Part shown: piece by piece, positions 35,430 to 43,781 of the stretch | Numbering within the stretch: position 1 is the first letter of the stretch | Layout: the number at the start of each line of letters is the position of its first letter | Origin: Afifellaceae bacterium | Lineage (GTDB): Bacteria; Pseudomonadota; Alphaproteobacteria; Rhizobiales; Afifellaceae | Assembly: GCA_028284625.1 (NCBI GenBank) | Contig: JANQRH010000020.1 | Location: 1-64,000, forward strand | Direction: 5' to 3' | Length of the DNA stretch: 64,000 nucleotides | Made by a program: the position numbers and the translations under genes | Notes under the pieces: model-generated | Seen by the model: only the letters and a program-made list of their open reading frames with translations | What the model was told of the DNA's origin: nothing | Databases searched by the model: none

Positions 35430-36179
35430 ATGGCAGGCCATTCGCAATTTAAGAACATCATGTATCGCAAGGGCCGACAGGACGCGGCCCGCTCGAAGCT
35501 GTTTTCAAAGCTTGCCCGCGAGATCACCGTCGCCGCCAAGGAGGGCGGCGCCGACCCGGACGGCAATCCGCGGCTGCGCCTCGCCATCCAGGCCGCCAAG
35601 GGGCAATCCATGCCCAAGGACAATATCGAGCGCGCCATCTCCAAAGCGGCCGGCGGCGACGCGGAATCTTACGAGGAGGTCCGGTACGAGGGCTATGGGC
35701 CGGGCGGCGTGGCGCTGATGGTGGAGGCGCTCACCGACAACCGTAATCGCACGGCCGGTGCAGTGCGCTCCTACTTCACCAAGAATGGCGGTGCGCTCGG
35801 TGAAAGCGGCTCCGTCGCCTTCATGTTCGATCGCGTCGGCGAGATCGTCTATCCGCCCACGGCCGGCGATACCGACACCGTGCTGGAAGCGGCGATCGAA
35901 GCCGGCGCCGACGACGTGACGAGCGACGCCGACGCCCATCTCATCCAGACCGCGTTTGAAGATCTCGGCGCCGTCGCCAAGGCGCTTGAGGCAGCGCTCG
36001 GCGAAGCGCAATCGGTCCGTGCCGTGTGGAAGCCACAGACGCTGACGCCCGTCGACAAGGACAAGGCGGAGACCTTGATGAAGCTCATCGCCGCGCTTGA
36101 CGACGACGATGACGTGCAGAACGTCTACGCCAATTACGACGTCGACGAAGCGACGCTGGAGCAGCTTTCTGCGGCGTAG
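35430..36179 (+). CDS. yebC: YebC/PmpR-family protein (DUF28)
   Basis: The 249-residue product begins [22 protein letters not shown], the DUF28 signature, with conserved [31 protein letters not shown] and [20 protein letters not shown]. Family members are described as DNA-binding regulators and more recently as ribosome-associated factors easing stalls. It is usually next to ruvC in this class; here it follows the folate/YmdB/GFA set after a 101-base gap. Confidence 0.95.
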   Translation: MAGHSQFKNIMYRKGRQDAARSKLFSKLAREITVAAKEGGADPDGNPRLRLAIQAAKGQSMPKDNIERAISKAAGGDAESYEEVRYEGYGPGGVALMVEALTDNRNRTAGAVRSYFTKNGGALGESGSVAFMFDRVGEIVYPPTAGDTDTVLEAAIEAGADDVTSDADAHLIQTAFEDLGAVAKALEAALGEAQSVRAVWKPQTLTPVDKDKAETLMKLIAALDDDDDVQNVYANYDVDEATLEQLSAA

Positions 36180-36193
36180 CTTGGCAGCGAGCC

Positions 36194-36298
36194 CTTCATC
36201 CCGTCCTTCGAGGCTTCTTTCGCCCTCATCCTGAGGTGCGAGCCCGAATGGGCGAGCCTCGAAGTAGCGAAAGAAGCACCTCAGGATGAGGGATGAAG
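36194..36298. repeat. Extragenic palindrome, CTCATCCTGAGG family, copy A
   Basis: Outer arms CTTCATCC and GGATGAAG enclose nested pairs CTTCGAGGCTTCTTTCG / CGAAAGAAG and CCTCATCCTGAGGTG / CACCTCAGGATGAGG. The whole unit folds as one long hairpin. It lies between yebC and the leftward permease gene. Copies B, C and D are at 38060, 58741 and 58884. Confidence 0.8.
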
Positions 36299-36323
36299 AG
36301 GATCATGCCGATGGCCTCCCCCC

Positions 36324-37070
36324 TCACCCAAACACCGGCATCGACACGATCGCCGAGAACAAAATCACCGAATAGGCGATGCGCCGGTAGGTCGACTCGC
36401 TCGCCAGGCCGAACATGCGCCCGCCAAGAAAGATGCAGGCCGCATAGATCGGAAAGAGTGCGAGTGAATAGGCGATCACCTCGCGCGTGATGATGCCGCC
36501 GGCGGTGTAGGCCGCGCCGGAAAGCACGGTCGTGAACAAAAAGAAGGTAAAGGCGTTGGCGCGCATGGTGGCGGAGACCACATCGCGTCCCAGCCAGTAG
36601 ATCAGCACCGGCGGGCCGGGCGTCTGCACCGATCCGCTCATAAAGCCCGACAGCGCGCCGACCAGAACCGAAAGCCCCGGACCGCCGCGACCCCGATAAC
36701 GCCACCCCGCAGCCAGGATGCCCACGGACGCCAAAATGGCCAGCGACAACCCCCAGCGCAGCGGCACGGGATCGATGTAGATGAGAACCAACACGCCGAG
36801 CGGCACGGCAAATGCGGCACCAACTGCAAGCGGCGCAAGCTCACGCCAATCGACGATCCGAACCGACTTTGCCGCAAACGGCAGGACGAGGATCGTATCG
36901 ATGATGAAAAGCGTGCCGGCCGCCGCCTTGGGCCCAAGGCAGGCCGCCGCCACCGGCATGAAGATCAGCCCGGCGCCGAAGCCGGAAAAGCCGCGCACTA
37001 ACGCGGCAGCTCCGGCGGCCAGTGCCGCCGCCCAGAACAGCGGCTCCGTCAGGAATGAAAAGGTCAGCAC
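36324..37070 (-). CDS. TSUP (TauE/SafE) family inner-membrane permease
   Basis: The 248-residue protein has about eight hydrophobic segments in two halves, with family-typical FSGFGAGLIFMPVAAA in the first and FMSGSVQTPGPPVLIYWLG in the second. TSUP carriers move sulfite, sulfonates, sulfoacetate or related organic anions; the substrate is unknown. It starts with GTG at 37070 and follows the trcR gene by about 50 bases on the same strand, but no functional link is evident. Confidence 0.88.
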   Translation of the reverse strand: MLTFSFLTEPLFWAAALAAGAAALVRGFSGFGAGLIFMPVAAACLGPKAAAGTLFIIDTILVLPFAAKSVRIVDWRELAPLAVGAAFAVPLGVLVLIYIDPVPLRWGLSLAILASVGILAAGWRYRGRGGPGLSVLVGALSGFMSGSVQTPGPPVLIYWLGRDVVSATMRANAFTFFLFTTVLSGAAYTAGGIITREVIAYSLALFPIYAACIFLGGRMFGLASESTYRRIAYSVILFSAIVSMPVFG

Positions 37071-37121
37071 GGCCTTGGCTCTTTTTGCTGCGACGGTGCC
37101 GCAGCAGAGGCCGCGACACGG

Positions 37122-37892
37122 TCAGTCCTGGTCGTTCTTCAGGGATTTCAACTTGGCGAAAACGGAATCGGCGTCGATCTCTTCGTCCGGTTTCTCAGTC
37201 GTCGTGGGCTCGCCTTCGGCTGGTTCGTCGGTGCGCGCGCGAAGCGCCGTCGTTTCCTCAGCGGAAAGCAGGCGCGCACCCTCCGGCTCGCTCGGCGGCG
37301 GCGCAGCGCGCGCCGCTTTGCGCACCTCCATGTCGAGCTCCAGCTGCGTGCAAAGCCCCAGCGTCACCGGATCGGTCGGCTGCAGGGTGGCGGAGTTCCA
37401 ATGCGTGCGGTCGCGGATCGCCTGGATGGTCGGCTTGGTCGTGCCGACCAGGCGCATGATCTGCGCGTCCTTCAGTTCCGGATGATTGCGCACCAGCCAT
37501 AGAATCGCGTTCGGCCGATCCTGCCGCTTGGAAACGGGCGTATAGCGCGGGCCGCGCCGCTTGACCTCAGGAACGCGCACTTTCGATTCGGATATCTTCA
37601 TCCGATAGCTGGGATCCGCCTCCGCCTTCTCGATCTCCTCGCGCGTCAGCTGACCCGTCAATACCGGATCGAGGCCCTTAATGCCCTGCGCGGCGTCGCC
37701 ATCGGCGATGGCGCCCACCTCAAGCGGATGAAGAACGCAATAGGCTGCAATCTGATCGAAGGTCAGCGACGTGTTGTCGACCAGCCAGACGGCGGTGGCC
37801 TTGGGCATGAGCGGTGCGGTTGCGGCCAAAGCAAAGTCCTCCTTCGGCGCTCCCCCGGGATTCTCGGCCGGGAAAGCCGCATTCGTCGTCAA
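37122..37892 (-). CDS. TrcR-like cell-cycle transcriptional regulator (DUF1013)
   Basis: The 256-residue protein matches DUF1013, now often named TrcR and found only in Alphaproteobacteria. The core PKATAVWLVDNTSLTFDQIA, CVLHPLEVGAIADG and GPRYTPVSKRQDRPNAILWL segments are conserved, with a second helix-turn-helix-like region at MRLVGTTKPTIQAIRDRTHW. The C-terminal 60 residues are acidic and disordered. The start is uncertain: TTG at 37892 or ATG at 37808 (MPKATAVW); neither has a good ribosome site. It lies beside two repeat elements. Confidence 0.88.
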   Translation of the reverse strand: MTTNAAFPAENPGGAPKEDFALAATAPLMPKATAVWLVDNTSLTFDQIAAYCVLHPLEVGAIADGDAAQGIKGLDPVLTGQLTREEIEKAEADPSYRMKISESKVRVPEVKRRGPRYTPVSKRQDRPNAILWLVRNHPELKDAQIMRLVGTTKPTIQAIRDRTHWNSATLQPTDPVTLGLCTQLELDMEVRKAARAAPPPSEPEGARLLSAEETTALRARTDEPAEGEPTTTEKPDEEIDADSVFAKLKSLKNDQD

Positions 37893-37975
37893 GGTGACGG
37901 GAATTCAACCGATCATATATGCCCCGCGGACGGGTGAGGCAAGGAATAGTGCGCTTGCTGTCTCGTTGGGGACGC

Positions 37976-38044
37976 ACCTCCCCCTTGCGGGGAGGTCGGA
38001 TTCTCGGTGAGCGAAGCGAACAACGAGAATCCGGGTGGGGGGTT
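37976..38044. repeat. Extragenic palindrome related to the 19865 element
   Basis: ACCTCCCCCTTGCGGGGAGG is followed by GGATTCTCG and its mirror CGAGAATCC, and then GGTGGGGGGTT. The plan is the same as at 19865-20013 but shorter. It sits in the 287-base gap upstream of trcR next to copy B of the other family. Confidence 0.7.
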
Positions 38045-38059
38045 ACGCGCTGCGTGCTA

Positions 38060-38165
38060 CTTCATCCCGTCCTTCGAGGCTTCTTTCGCCCTCATCCTGA
38101 GGTGCGAAGCGCGCAGCGCTGAGCCTCGAAGCGGCGAAAGAAGCGCCTCAGGATGAGGTATGAAG
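38060..38165. repeat. Extragenic palindrome, CTCATCCTGAGG family, copy B
   Basis: It begins CTTCATCCCGTCCTTCGAGG, as copy A does, and differs mainly in the central loop (AAGCGCGCAGCGCT). The right arm ends ATGAAG. It lies immediately downstream of the oxidoreductase stop. Confidence 0.8.
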
Positions 38166-38179
38166 GGGCGAGTGGCCCC

Positions 38180-39181
38180 TTAATCACCCATCGACAAAAT
38201 GATCTTGCCGATGTGCTCGCCGCTATCGATGCGCTGATGCGCCTCCACCACCTGATCAAGCGGAAAGACGTTGTCTATGATCGGCTTGTATTCGCCGCGC
38301 TTGATCACCGGCCACACCGCCTCGTGGATGGCGTGCGCCAGCTCCGACTTGAACGGTATCGGCCGATTCCGCAGCGTCGATCCGGTCAGCGTGGCACGCT
38401 TCATCATGATGCGGCGGAGATCGATCCGGGTCTTCGGGCCGGCCAGCGTGGAAATCTGCACCAGGCGCCCCTCTTCGGCTATCGCATCGAGATTGCGCAT
38501 CAGATAGTCGCCGCCGACCATGTCGAGGACCACATCCGCTCCGTGGCCGTCCGTGGCCTCCTTCACCGCTTCGACAAAGTCTTTCGAGCGGTAATTGATG
38601 GCGCAATCGGCGCCGAGCTTCCTCATCGCGGCGCATTTTGCATCGGAGCCGGCGGTCGCGGCCACATGGGCGCCAAACGCCTTCGCTAGTTGGATTGCTG
38701 TCGTCCCGATCCCGCTTGTGCCGCCATGCACAAGCAGCCATTCGTTGCGCCTTAATGCGCCGCGCTGAAAGACGTTGTGCCACACGGTGAACGTCGTTTC
38801 CGGCACGCCCGCGCCCTCAACCGGCGTCAGCGGTTCCGGCAGAGGCAACGCATTGGATGCGTGCACGGTGCAGAATTCCGCATAGCCGCCACCGGGCACC
38901 AGCGCGACCACCTCGTCACCCACCTCGAAGTGAACCACACCTCGTTTGATGGCGGCGACCGTTCCGGCGACCTCCAGGCCCGGAACGTCCGAGGCGCCGG
39001 GTGGCGGAGGATAATGGCCCTCGCGCTGCATGACGTCGGGGCGATTCACACCTGCTGCGGCGACTGCCACCAGAAGCTCGCCCTCGCCGGGCTCAGGAAC
39101 CGGACGCTCTTCAACGGTGAGCACCTCCGGCCCTCCGGGCTCGTGGATTCTGACCGCACGCATGGTCGCCGGTACATCCAT
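38180..39181 (-). CDS. NAD(P)H quinone oxidoreductase, PIG3/QOR-like MDR protein
   Basis: This 333-residue zinc-free medium-chain reductase begins with MRAVRIHEPGGPEVLTVEE and contains GVNRPDVMQREGHYPPPPGAS, typical of the TP53I3/PIG3 group, then the NADPH motif VHGGTSGIGTTAIQLAK and GADVVLDMVGGDYL. Such enzymes reduce quinones or enals. I start at ATG 39181, seven bases after AGGGGAG; an ATG two codons upstream is too close to that site. It is divergent from the DUF1192 gene. Confidence 0.92.
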   Translation of the reverse strand: MDVPATMRAVRIHEPGGPEVLTVEERPVPEPGEGELLVAVAAAGVNRPDVMQREGHYPPPPGASDVPGLEVAGTVAAIKRGVVHFEVGDEVVALVPGGGYAEFCTVHASNALPLPEPLTPVEGAGVPETTFTVWHNVFQRGALRRNEWLLVHGGTSGIGTTAIQLAKAFGAHVAATAGSDAKCAAMRKLGADCAINYRSKDFVEAVKEATDGHGADVVLDMVGGDYLMRNLDAIAEEGRLVQISTLAGPKTRIDLRRIMMKRATLTGSTLRNRPIPFKSELAHAIHEAVWPVIKRGEYKPIIDNVFPLDQVVEAHQRIDSGEHIGKIILSMGD

Positions 39182-39286
39182 CGCCATTCTCCCCTCGTTG
39201 GCGAACCATGGGTGGCACTCCTACCATCGCGGGCACTGACAATGAACCTGCCTGGCTGTTATCTTCACCGGCTGGAGGGATCGCCC

Positions 39287-39478
39287 ATGACCATTCTCGA
39301 CGAAGACCAGCCGACAAAGCGGCCGAGCGCGCATCCCGGTGAGGACCTGGCCGATTTGTCGGTTGAGGAGCTGAGAGAGCGCATCGAGCTCTATCGCCAG
39401 GAAATCGAGCGGCTGGAGCGGGAGGTCGAGGCGAAGGAGAAACACCTCAAGGCGGCCGATTCCCTGTTCAAAAGCTGA
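39287..39478 (+). CDS. DUF1192 small coiled-coil protein
   Basis: The 63-residue protein has the DUF1192 core LSVEELRERIELYRQEIERL, followed by a charged helix and the terminal DSLFKS. Function is unknown, but the gene is conserved beside a quinone oxidoreductase in Hyphomicrobiales. GGAGGGA sits eight bases before the ATG. A longer open frame in the same phase starts at 38777 but runs antisense through the oxidoreductase. Confidence 0.9.
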   Translation: MTILDEDQPTKRPSAHPGEDLADLSVEELRERIELYRQEIERLEREVEAKEKHLKAADSLFKS

Positions 39479-39571
39479 GCCCGAGATCGCCCGAGGTCTG
39501 ACCGCTCGACGGAGATCGTTCGAAAGAGCAGCGGCACGTTTACCAGGAATTAACCTTTGGCGGTGCTTAAT

Positions 39572-39666
39572 GCGCCCGTCCAGCGATGGACGCGAGTGGC
39601 TCTTGCCCACTCTGTTTGACGCCTCCCTGTAACTCTTAAGAGCCGCTTCGCGCGGCTCTTTTTTTG
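39572..39666 (+). ncRNA. Candidate trans-acting small RNA ending in an intrinsic terminator
   Basis: In a 278-base gene-free stretch I see three consecutive hairpins: CGTCCA-GCGA-TGGACG (39577-39592, GNRA loop), GAGTGG/CCACTC (39594-39612) and a terminator (39638-39660). A single-stranded linker between the second and third contains GACGCCTCCC, an anti-Shine-Dalgarno-like sequence typical of Hfq-dependent alphaproteobacterial sRNAs. It may belong to the suhB-type RNA family or a similar one; this is recall and untested. I could not define a convincing promoter. Confidence 0.65.
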
Positions 39667-39667
39667 T
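39638..39667 (+). terminator. Strong intrinsic terminator
   Basis: AAGAGCCGC and GCGGCTCTT form a 9-bp stem with a TTCGC loop and run directly into seven T residues. Confidence 0.93.
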
Positions 39668-39756
39668 CCGGCGAAACGGACCGCCTAAGCGCTTGACGCG
39701 CCGGGCGTTCGCGCCCAATCAGGCCCTGCCGCAGACAATCCAAGCGGGAGGCCGGC

Positions 39757-40665
39757 ATCGTCGTCCACGTCATTCTGCCCGTCTACCGGCCCAACCCGCT
39801 TTGGCTCAACGAGCAGATACGCTCAATTCTAGATCAGACCGGACTATCGGTGCGTATCTGGCTGGTGCCGGACGGGCCCGACGAGGCCACGGCGGCCGCC
39901 ATAGCCGAGCAGATCGCCGATCCGCGGATCGTCATTTTGTCTTGCAACGAGCACGTCGGCGTCCTGCGCAACGTGGAGCGCGGCGTTGAAGCGGCACTCG
40001 CCGAAGCCGGCGCGGATGACCTCTTTGCGTTCGCCGACCAAGACGACGTTTGGCATCGCGACAAGCTGGCCAAGGGCGTAGCGGCCCTCCCCGATGCTCC
40101 GATAGCCATGTCCACGCACGATGCGCGGATCATCGATTCTGAGGGGCGCGTCGCCGCGCCTTCCGTCAACGCTTATGAAGAGCGCCACCCTTATCTCGAT
40201 CAGCTTGCGCTGCTCATCGCCAACAGCGTCAGCGGCATGAGCGTGGTCGCGACACGCGAAGCAATTGCGCGCGCGTTGCCGTTTCCGGAGGCTCCGGAGC
40301 TGCTGCATGATTGGTGGCTGACGCTTCTCGTATCGGGTCTCGGCACGATTGCCCGCATCGACGAACCTCTGGTCGACTACCGCCAGCACGGCGGCAACGT
40401 GATCGGCGCCAAACAGCCAGGTGTCTTGCCGCTTCTGACGCTGTCGCCGATCCGCCCTTTTCTTGGCCGCAGCTACCGCCAGATGGCCCGCGAGGCGTTC
40501 GCCGGGCGCCGCGATATCGCGATACATCTCCAGGCGCGCGGCGCGCTTGCCCCGCCGGCCGCGGCGTTCTTTATCCATCGCAGAATCGGCGGCCTGCTGG
40601 TCCGCTGGCGCGGCAATCAGCGCCGCTACGCCATACGCTGCGCCATAGGTATGCTGCTTAGTTAG
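39757..40665 (+). CDS. Family 2 glycosyltransferase with apparent ATC start codon
   Basis: The GT-A domain is complete only if translation begins upstream of the first GTG (39850). In frame, 39757-39849 encodes VVHVILPVYRPNPLWLNEQI and the rest of the first Rossmann unit, but no ATG, GTG or TTG exists between the stop at 39694 and 39850. An ATC at 39757 sits five bases after a perfect GGGAGG, so it is the best start. The metal motif is ADQDDVWH; HDWWLTLLVSG and VDYRQHGGNVIG are typical of rhamnosyl-like transferases. A substrate cannot be assigned. Confidence 0.82.
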   Translation: MVVHVILPVYRPNPLWLNEQIRSILDQTGLSVRIWLVPDGPDEATAAAIAEQIADPRIVILSCNEHVGVLRNVERGVEAALAEAGADDLFAFADQDDVWHRDKLAKGVAALPDAPIAMSTHDARIIDSEGRVAAPSVNAYEERHPYLDQLALLIANSVSGMSVVATREAIARALPFPEAPELLHDWWLTLLVSGLGTIARIDEPLVDYRQHGGNVIGAKQPGVLPLLTLSPIRPFLGRSYRQMAREAFAGRRDIAIHLQARGALAPPAAAFFIHRRIGGLLVRWRGNQRRYAIRCAIGMLLS

Positions 40666-40825
40666 TCGGGTCGCGAACGCGCCGCCGTTGAGCTTTTTTC
40701 TTCACCATTTCGTAACTAACGCATTGATGCTGCGCCCAGACCGCGCAAAACTGCACGTCGGCACAGGGGGGACCGCTGCGCCGATCGATCAGTTGCGTCA
40801 TCCGGTCACCGGCGAAAGAACAGCC

Positions 40826-41353
40826 GTGGAATCCAAACCCAATCGCCGCAGGACGGACCGCAAGGACCCGATCTCCTTCGGCAAGGCTTACGCTCAATCC
40901 GAAACGTTCCGCACCCTCTTCAAGGAGGGCATGGCGCTGGTTGAGGAGACGGCCGACTATCTCGACGGGGACGGCCGCGACGCTGCGCGCGCCCTGCCTC
41001 GCCCCGCCTCCATCGTCTACGCAACGGAGTCGATGCGCCTGACGACGCGTTTGATGCAATTGGCCTCATGGCTGCTCCTGCATCGCTCCGTGCGTGAGGG
41101 GGAGATGACGGCTGAGCGCGCCCGCGAGGAGAAGACGAAGATCCGGCTGGAGTCGCTCAGCACCAACGCCGACGGACCGGGCTGGGACGATCTGCCCGAA
41201 AAGTTCCGGGCGCTGATTGAACGCTCGCTCAATCTTCAAAAGCGCGTGGAGCGTATCGACGCCGCCTTCCTTGAGGACGGCGTTCCCCAGGCAGAGGATA
41301 ATCCCGTCAACGCACAGCTCCGCGACCTCGCGGCCGCGCTGAAGCGGGAGTAG
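40826..41353 (+). CDS. DUF1465 protein
   Basis: The 175-residue protein matches DUF1465, an all-helical alphaproteobacterial family of unknown function, with conserved FGKAYAQSETFRTLFKEGMA, VEETADYLDG and YATESMRLTTRLMQLASWLL. I start at GTG 40826 with GAAAGA upstream; upstream codons from 40688 look non-homologous. Proximity to DUF1192 and rpmE is a standard Hyphomicrobiales arrangement. Confidence 0.87.
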   Translation: MESKPNRRRTDRKDPISFGKAYAQSETFRTLFKEGMALVEETADYLDGDGRDAARALPRPASIVYATESMRLTTRLMQLASWLLLHRSVREGEMTAERAREEKTKIRLESLSTNADGPGWDDLPEKFRALIERSLNLQKRVERIDAAFLEDGVPQAEDNPVNAQLRDLAAALKRE

Positions 41354-41416
41354 CGATTGGTGAGAGACGGGTAGCGACTTCGAGTGCCGACGCAACCTAC
41401 TCGCTGATCCGCTTCC

Positions 41417-41647
41417 CTACTTCTTCTCGCCCAGAAAGCTGTCGAACTTGGTCTTGAAGCGCGATAGACGCCCGCCGCGGTCGATCAGGTGCTGGCCGCC
41501 GCCGGTCCAGGCCGGATGCGTCTTCGGGTCGATATCGAGGGTCAACGTGTCGCCTTCCGCGCCATATGTGGAACGCGTCTCGTATTCCGTGCCGTCCGTC
41601 ATCACCACCTTGATCATGTGGTAGTCGGGATGAATGTCTTTCTTCAT
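41417..41647 (-). CDS. rpmE: 50S ribosomal protein L31
   Basis: The 76-residue protein starts [20 protein letters not shown] and contains [13 protein letters not shown], fitting L31. It has no CxxC cysteines, so it is the zinc-free form, which needs no zinc and is typical for this order. It is convergent with DUF1465 and divergent from the ABC exporter. Confidence 0.97.
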   Translation of the reverse strand: MKKDIHPDYHMIKVVMTDGTEYETRSTYGAEGDTLTLDIDPKTHPAWTGGGQHLIDRGGRLSRFKTKFDSFLGEKK

Positions 41648-41787
41648 CGTCGATAATCTCGTGCTGCCAGCCCGTGGTTCCGGGCGCTTAATGCTCGGCG
41701 GCGTCTATAAAGGAGCGGCTTTGCGGCATCAAGCCGGCATCCATCCCCTTGCGCGCCCGCCGGAACTTTGCTCCTCCTCGCTTTACC

Positions 41788-43608
41788 ATGGCGTTATCTA
41801 AGTCATTGCTGCGTCTGAGCGGCACGGAACCGCAGCGTCTGCGCGCTCAGGCGGTCATCCTGCCCTATGTCGCGCGCTACCGGGGGCGGGCGCTGGCGGC
41901 GATCGGCGCGCTGGTGGCGGCGGCCATGGTGACGCTCGCCTTCCCGCTCGCCATCCGCGGCATGATCGATGTCGGCTTCTCAGACGCCGACGCAGGCTTC
42001 GTCAATCGCAGCTTCTTGACGCTGATCGTGCTGGCCGGCGCATTAGCGCTGGCAAGCTCCTGCCGCTATTACCTGGTCATGACCATCGGCGAGCGCATTG
42101 TCGCCGACCTGCGCCGCGACGTCTTCGCCCATCTGATGCGGCTTTCGCCGGCCTTCTTCGACAAGGTGCATTCAGGCGAGATCATCTCCCGCCTGACCGC
42201 CGACACCACGCAGATCAAATCGGCGGTCGGCGCCAGCGCTTCAACCGCGCTTCGCAACCTTGTCCTTTTTGTTGGTGCGACGATCATGATGGTCGTGACG
42301 AGCCCGCGCCTGTCCGGGCTCATCCTGATCGTCATACCGGCGATCGTCCTGCCGATCGTCGCGTTCGGGCGCCGCGTGCGTCGCAATTCCCGCTTGGCGC
42401 AGGACCGGCTGGCAGACGCATCCGCCTACGCCGCCGAAGGCGTGGGCGGGGTGAGGACGATTCAGGCCTACACGTTTGAAGGCGTGGCGGACAGCCGATT
42501 TGCTTCGCTGATTGAAACGTCGTTCGTCGCGGCGCGCCGTGCCACGGCGTCGCGCGCGTTGTTGACGGCGTTCGCCATCTTCCTGGTCTTTGCGAGTGTC
42601 GTTGCCGTGCTGTGGTGGGGCGCACATTCAGTGCTGGCCGGATCCATGAGCGCCGGCCTGCTTGGCCAGTTCCTGCTTTACTCGGTATTCGCCGCCGGCG
42701 CGCTCGGCGAGCTCAGTCAGGTTTGGGGCGAGGTGAGCCAGGCGGCTGGCGCGACGGAACGGATCGCCGAGCTTCTGGCCACCAAGCCGCGCATCGCTCG
42801 CCCCTTCCGTCCACGAGAGCTTCCCGCCCCTACACGCGGCGAGATCATGTTCGACAACGTCTACTTCAACTACGACACGCCAGGCGCGCCAGTGCTGTGC
42901 GGCGTGACGCTGAAGATTCGACCCGGCGAACGCGTGGCCATCGTCGGACCGTCCGGCGCCGGCAAATCGACGCTGTTTTCGCTCCTCATGCGCTACTACG
43001 ACACGGTCGCCGGCAGTGTTCAGATTGATGGTGTCGACATAAGGCAGGCCGACCCCGCCGCCATTCGCAAGGTCATCGGCTTCGTGCCGCAAGACCCGGC
43101 CATATTCGCGCTGACCGCAGAAGAGAACATCCGTTTCGGCGATCTGGATGCCGACAAAGAGGCTGTGCACGCGGCGGCACGCGCAGCCTACGCCGATCCC
43201 TTCATCACCAACCTCCCCAACGGCTACGACACCATTATCGGCGAGCGCGGCGTGACGCTCTCAGGTGGCCAGCGACAGCGCCTCGCCATTGCGCGCGCCA
43301 TTCTCAAGGAAGCGCCGATCCTGCTTCTCGACGAAGCGACCAGCTCGCTCGATGCGGAGAGCGAGACCATGGTGCAGGAGGCGTTGGAGACGCTGATGCG
43401 TGGCCGCACGACATTGGTCATTGCGCACCGGCTCGCCACAATCAAAAGCGCCGACCGCATCATCGTCATGGACGAAGGACGGATCGTGGAGGAAGGCACG
43501 CATCAAAGCCTCGTCGCGCGCGGCGGACTTTACGCACGCCTTGCGGAGCTGCAATTCCACGACAACGGCGCATTCATGGAAGCGCCGTCACGCGCCGCGA
43601 GCGTTTAG
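41788..43608 (+). CDS. ABC exporter half-transporter (fused membrane and ATPase domains)
   Basis: The 606-residue protein has a six-helix type I exporter domain (about 30-325) and a nucleotide-binding domain (about 360-595). Visible motifs: Walker A GPSGAGKST, Q-loop FVPQDPAIF, signature LSGGQRQR, Walker B ILLLDEATSSLD and switch His in IAHRLATI. It works as a homodimer or with a partner. The family includes MsbA-like lipid flippases and drug exporters; a rhizobial protein of this type often follows rpmE, but the substrate is unknown. I chose ATG 41788; a TTG at 41749 is the alternative. Confidence 0.93.
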   Translation: MALSKSLLRLSGTEPQRLRAQAVILPYVARYRGRALAAIGALVAAAMVTLAFPLAIRGMIDVGFSDADAGFVNRSFLTLIVLAGALALASSCRYYLVMTIGERIVADLRRDVFAHLMRLSPAFFDKVHSGEIISRLTADTTQIKSAVGASASTALRNLVLFVGATIMMVVTSPRLSGLILIVIPAIVLPIVAFGRRVRRNSRLAQDRLADASAYAAEGVGGVRTIQAYTFEGVADSRFASLIETSFVAARRATASRALLTAFAIFLVFASVVAVLWWGAHSVLAGSMSAGLLGQFLLYSVFAAGALGELSQVWGEVSQAAGATERIAELLATKPRIARPFRPRELPAPTRGEIMFDNVYFNYDTPGAPVLCGVTLKIRPGERVAIVGPSGAGKSTLFSLLMRYYDTVAGSVQIDGVDIRQADPAAIRKVIGFVPQDPAIFALTAEENIRFGDLDADKEAVHAAARAAYADPFITNLPNGYDTIIGERGVTLSGGQRQRLAIARAILKEAPILLLDEATSSLDAESETMVQEALETLMRGRTTLVIAHRLATIKSADRIIVMDEGRIVEEGTHQSLVARGGLYARLAELQFHDNGAFMEAPSRAASV

Positions 43609-43641
43609 CGCGTTGTAACATCGGGCTCGGACTGCATTATC

Positions 43642-43742
43642 GTCGTCATGCCCGGACTTGATCCGGGCATCCACTCCTGAGCGTCCAACCATCACGAAGC
43701 GCATGCGGCATGGATTGCCGGGTCAAGCCCGGCAATGACGAC
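43642..43742. repeat. Extragenic palindromic repeat (GTCATGCCCGG type)
   Basis: Two hairpins, TGCCCGGACTTGATCCGGGCA and TTGCCGGGTCAAGCCCGGCAA, face each other, and the outer ends GTCGTCAT and ATGACGAC also pair. Such twin-hairpin repeats are frequent in alphaproteobacterial intergenic DNA. This one lies between convergent genes and might act as a bidirectional transcript end. Confidence 0.8.
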
Positions 43743-43781
43743 AAGTATAAAGGCTAAGCGTCCGCCGAAACGCGCCAGCGT

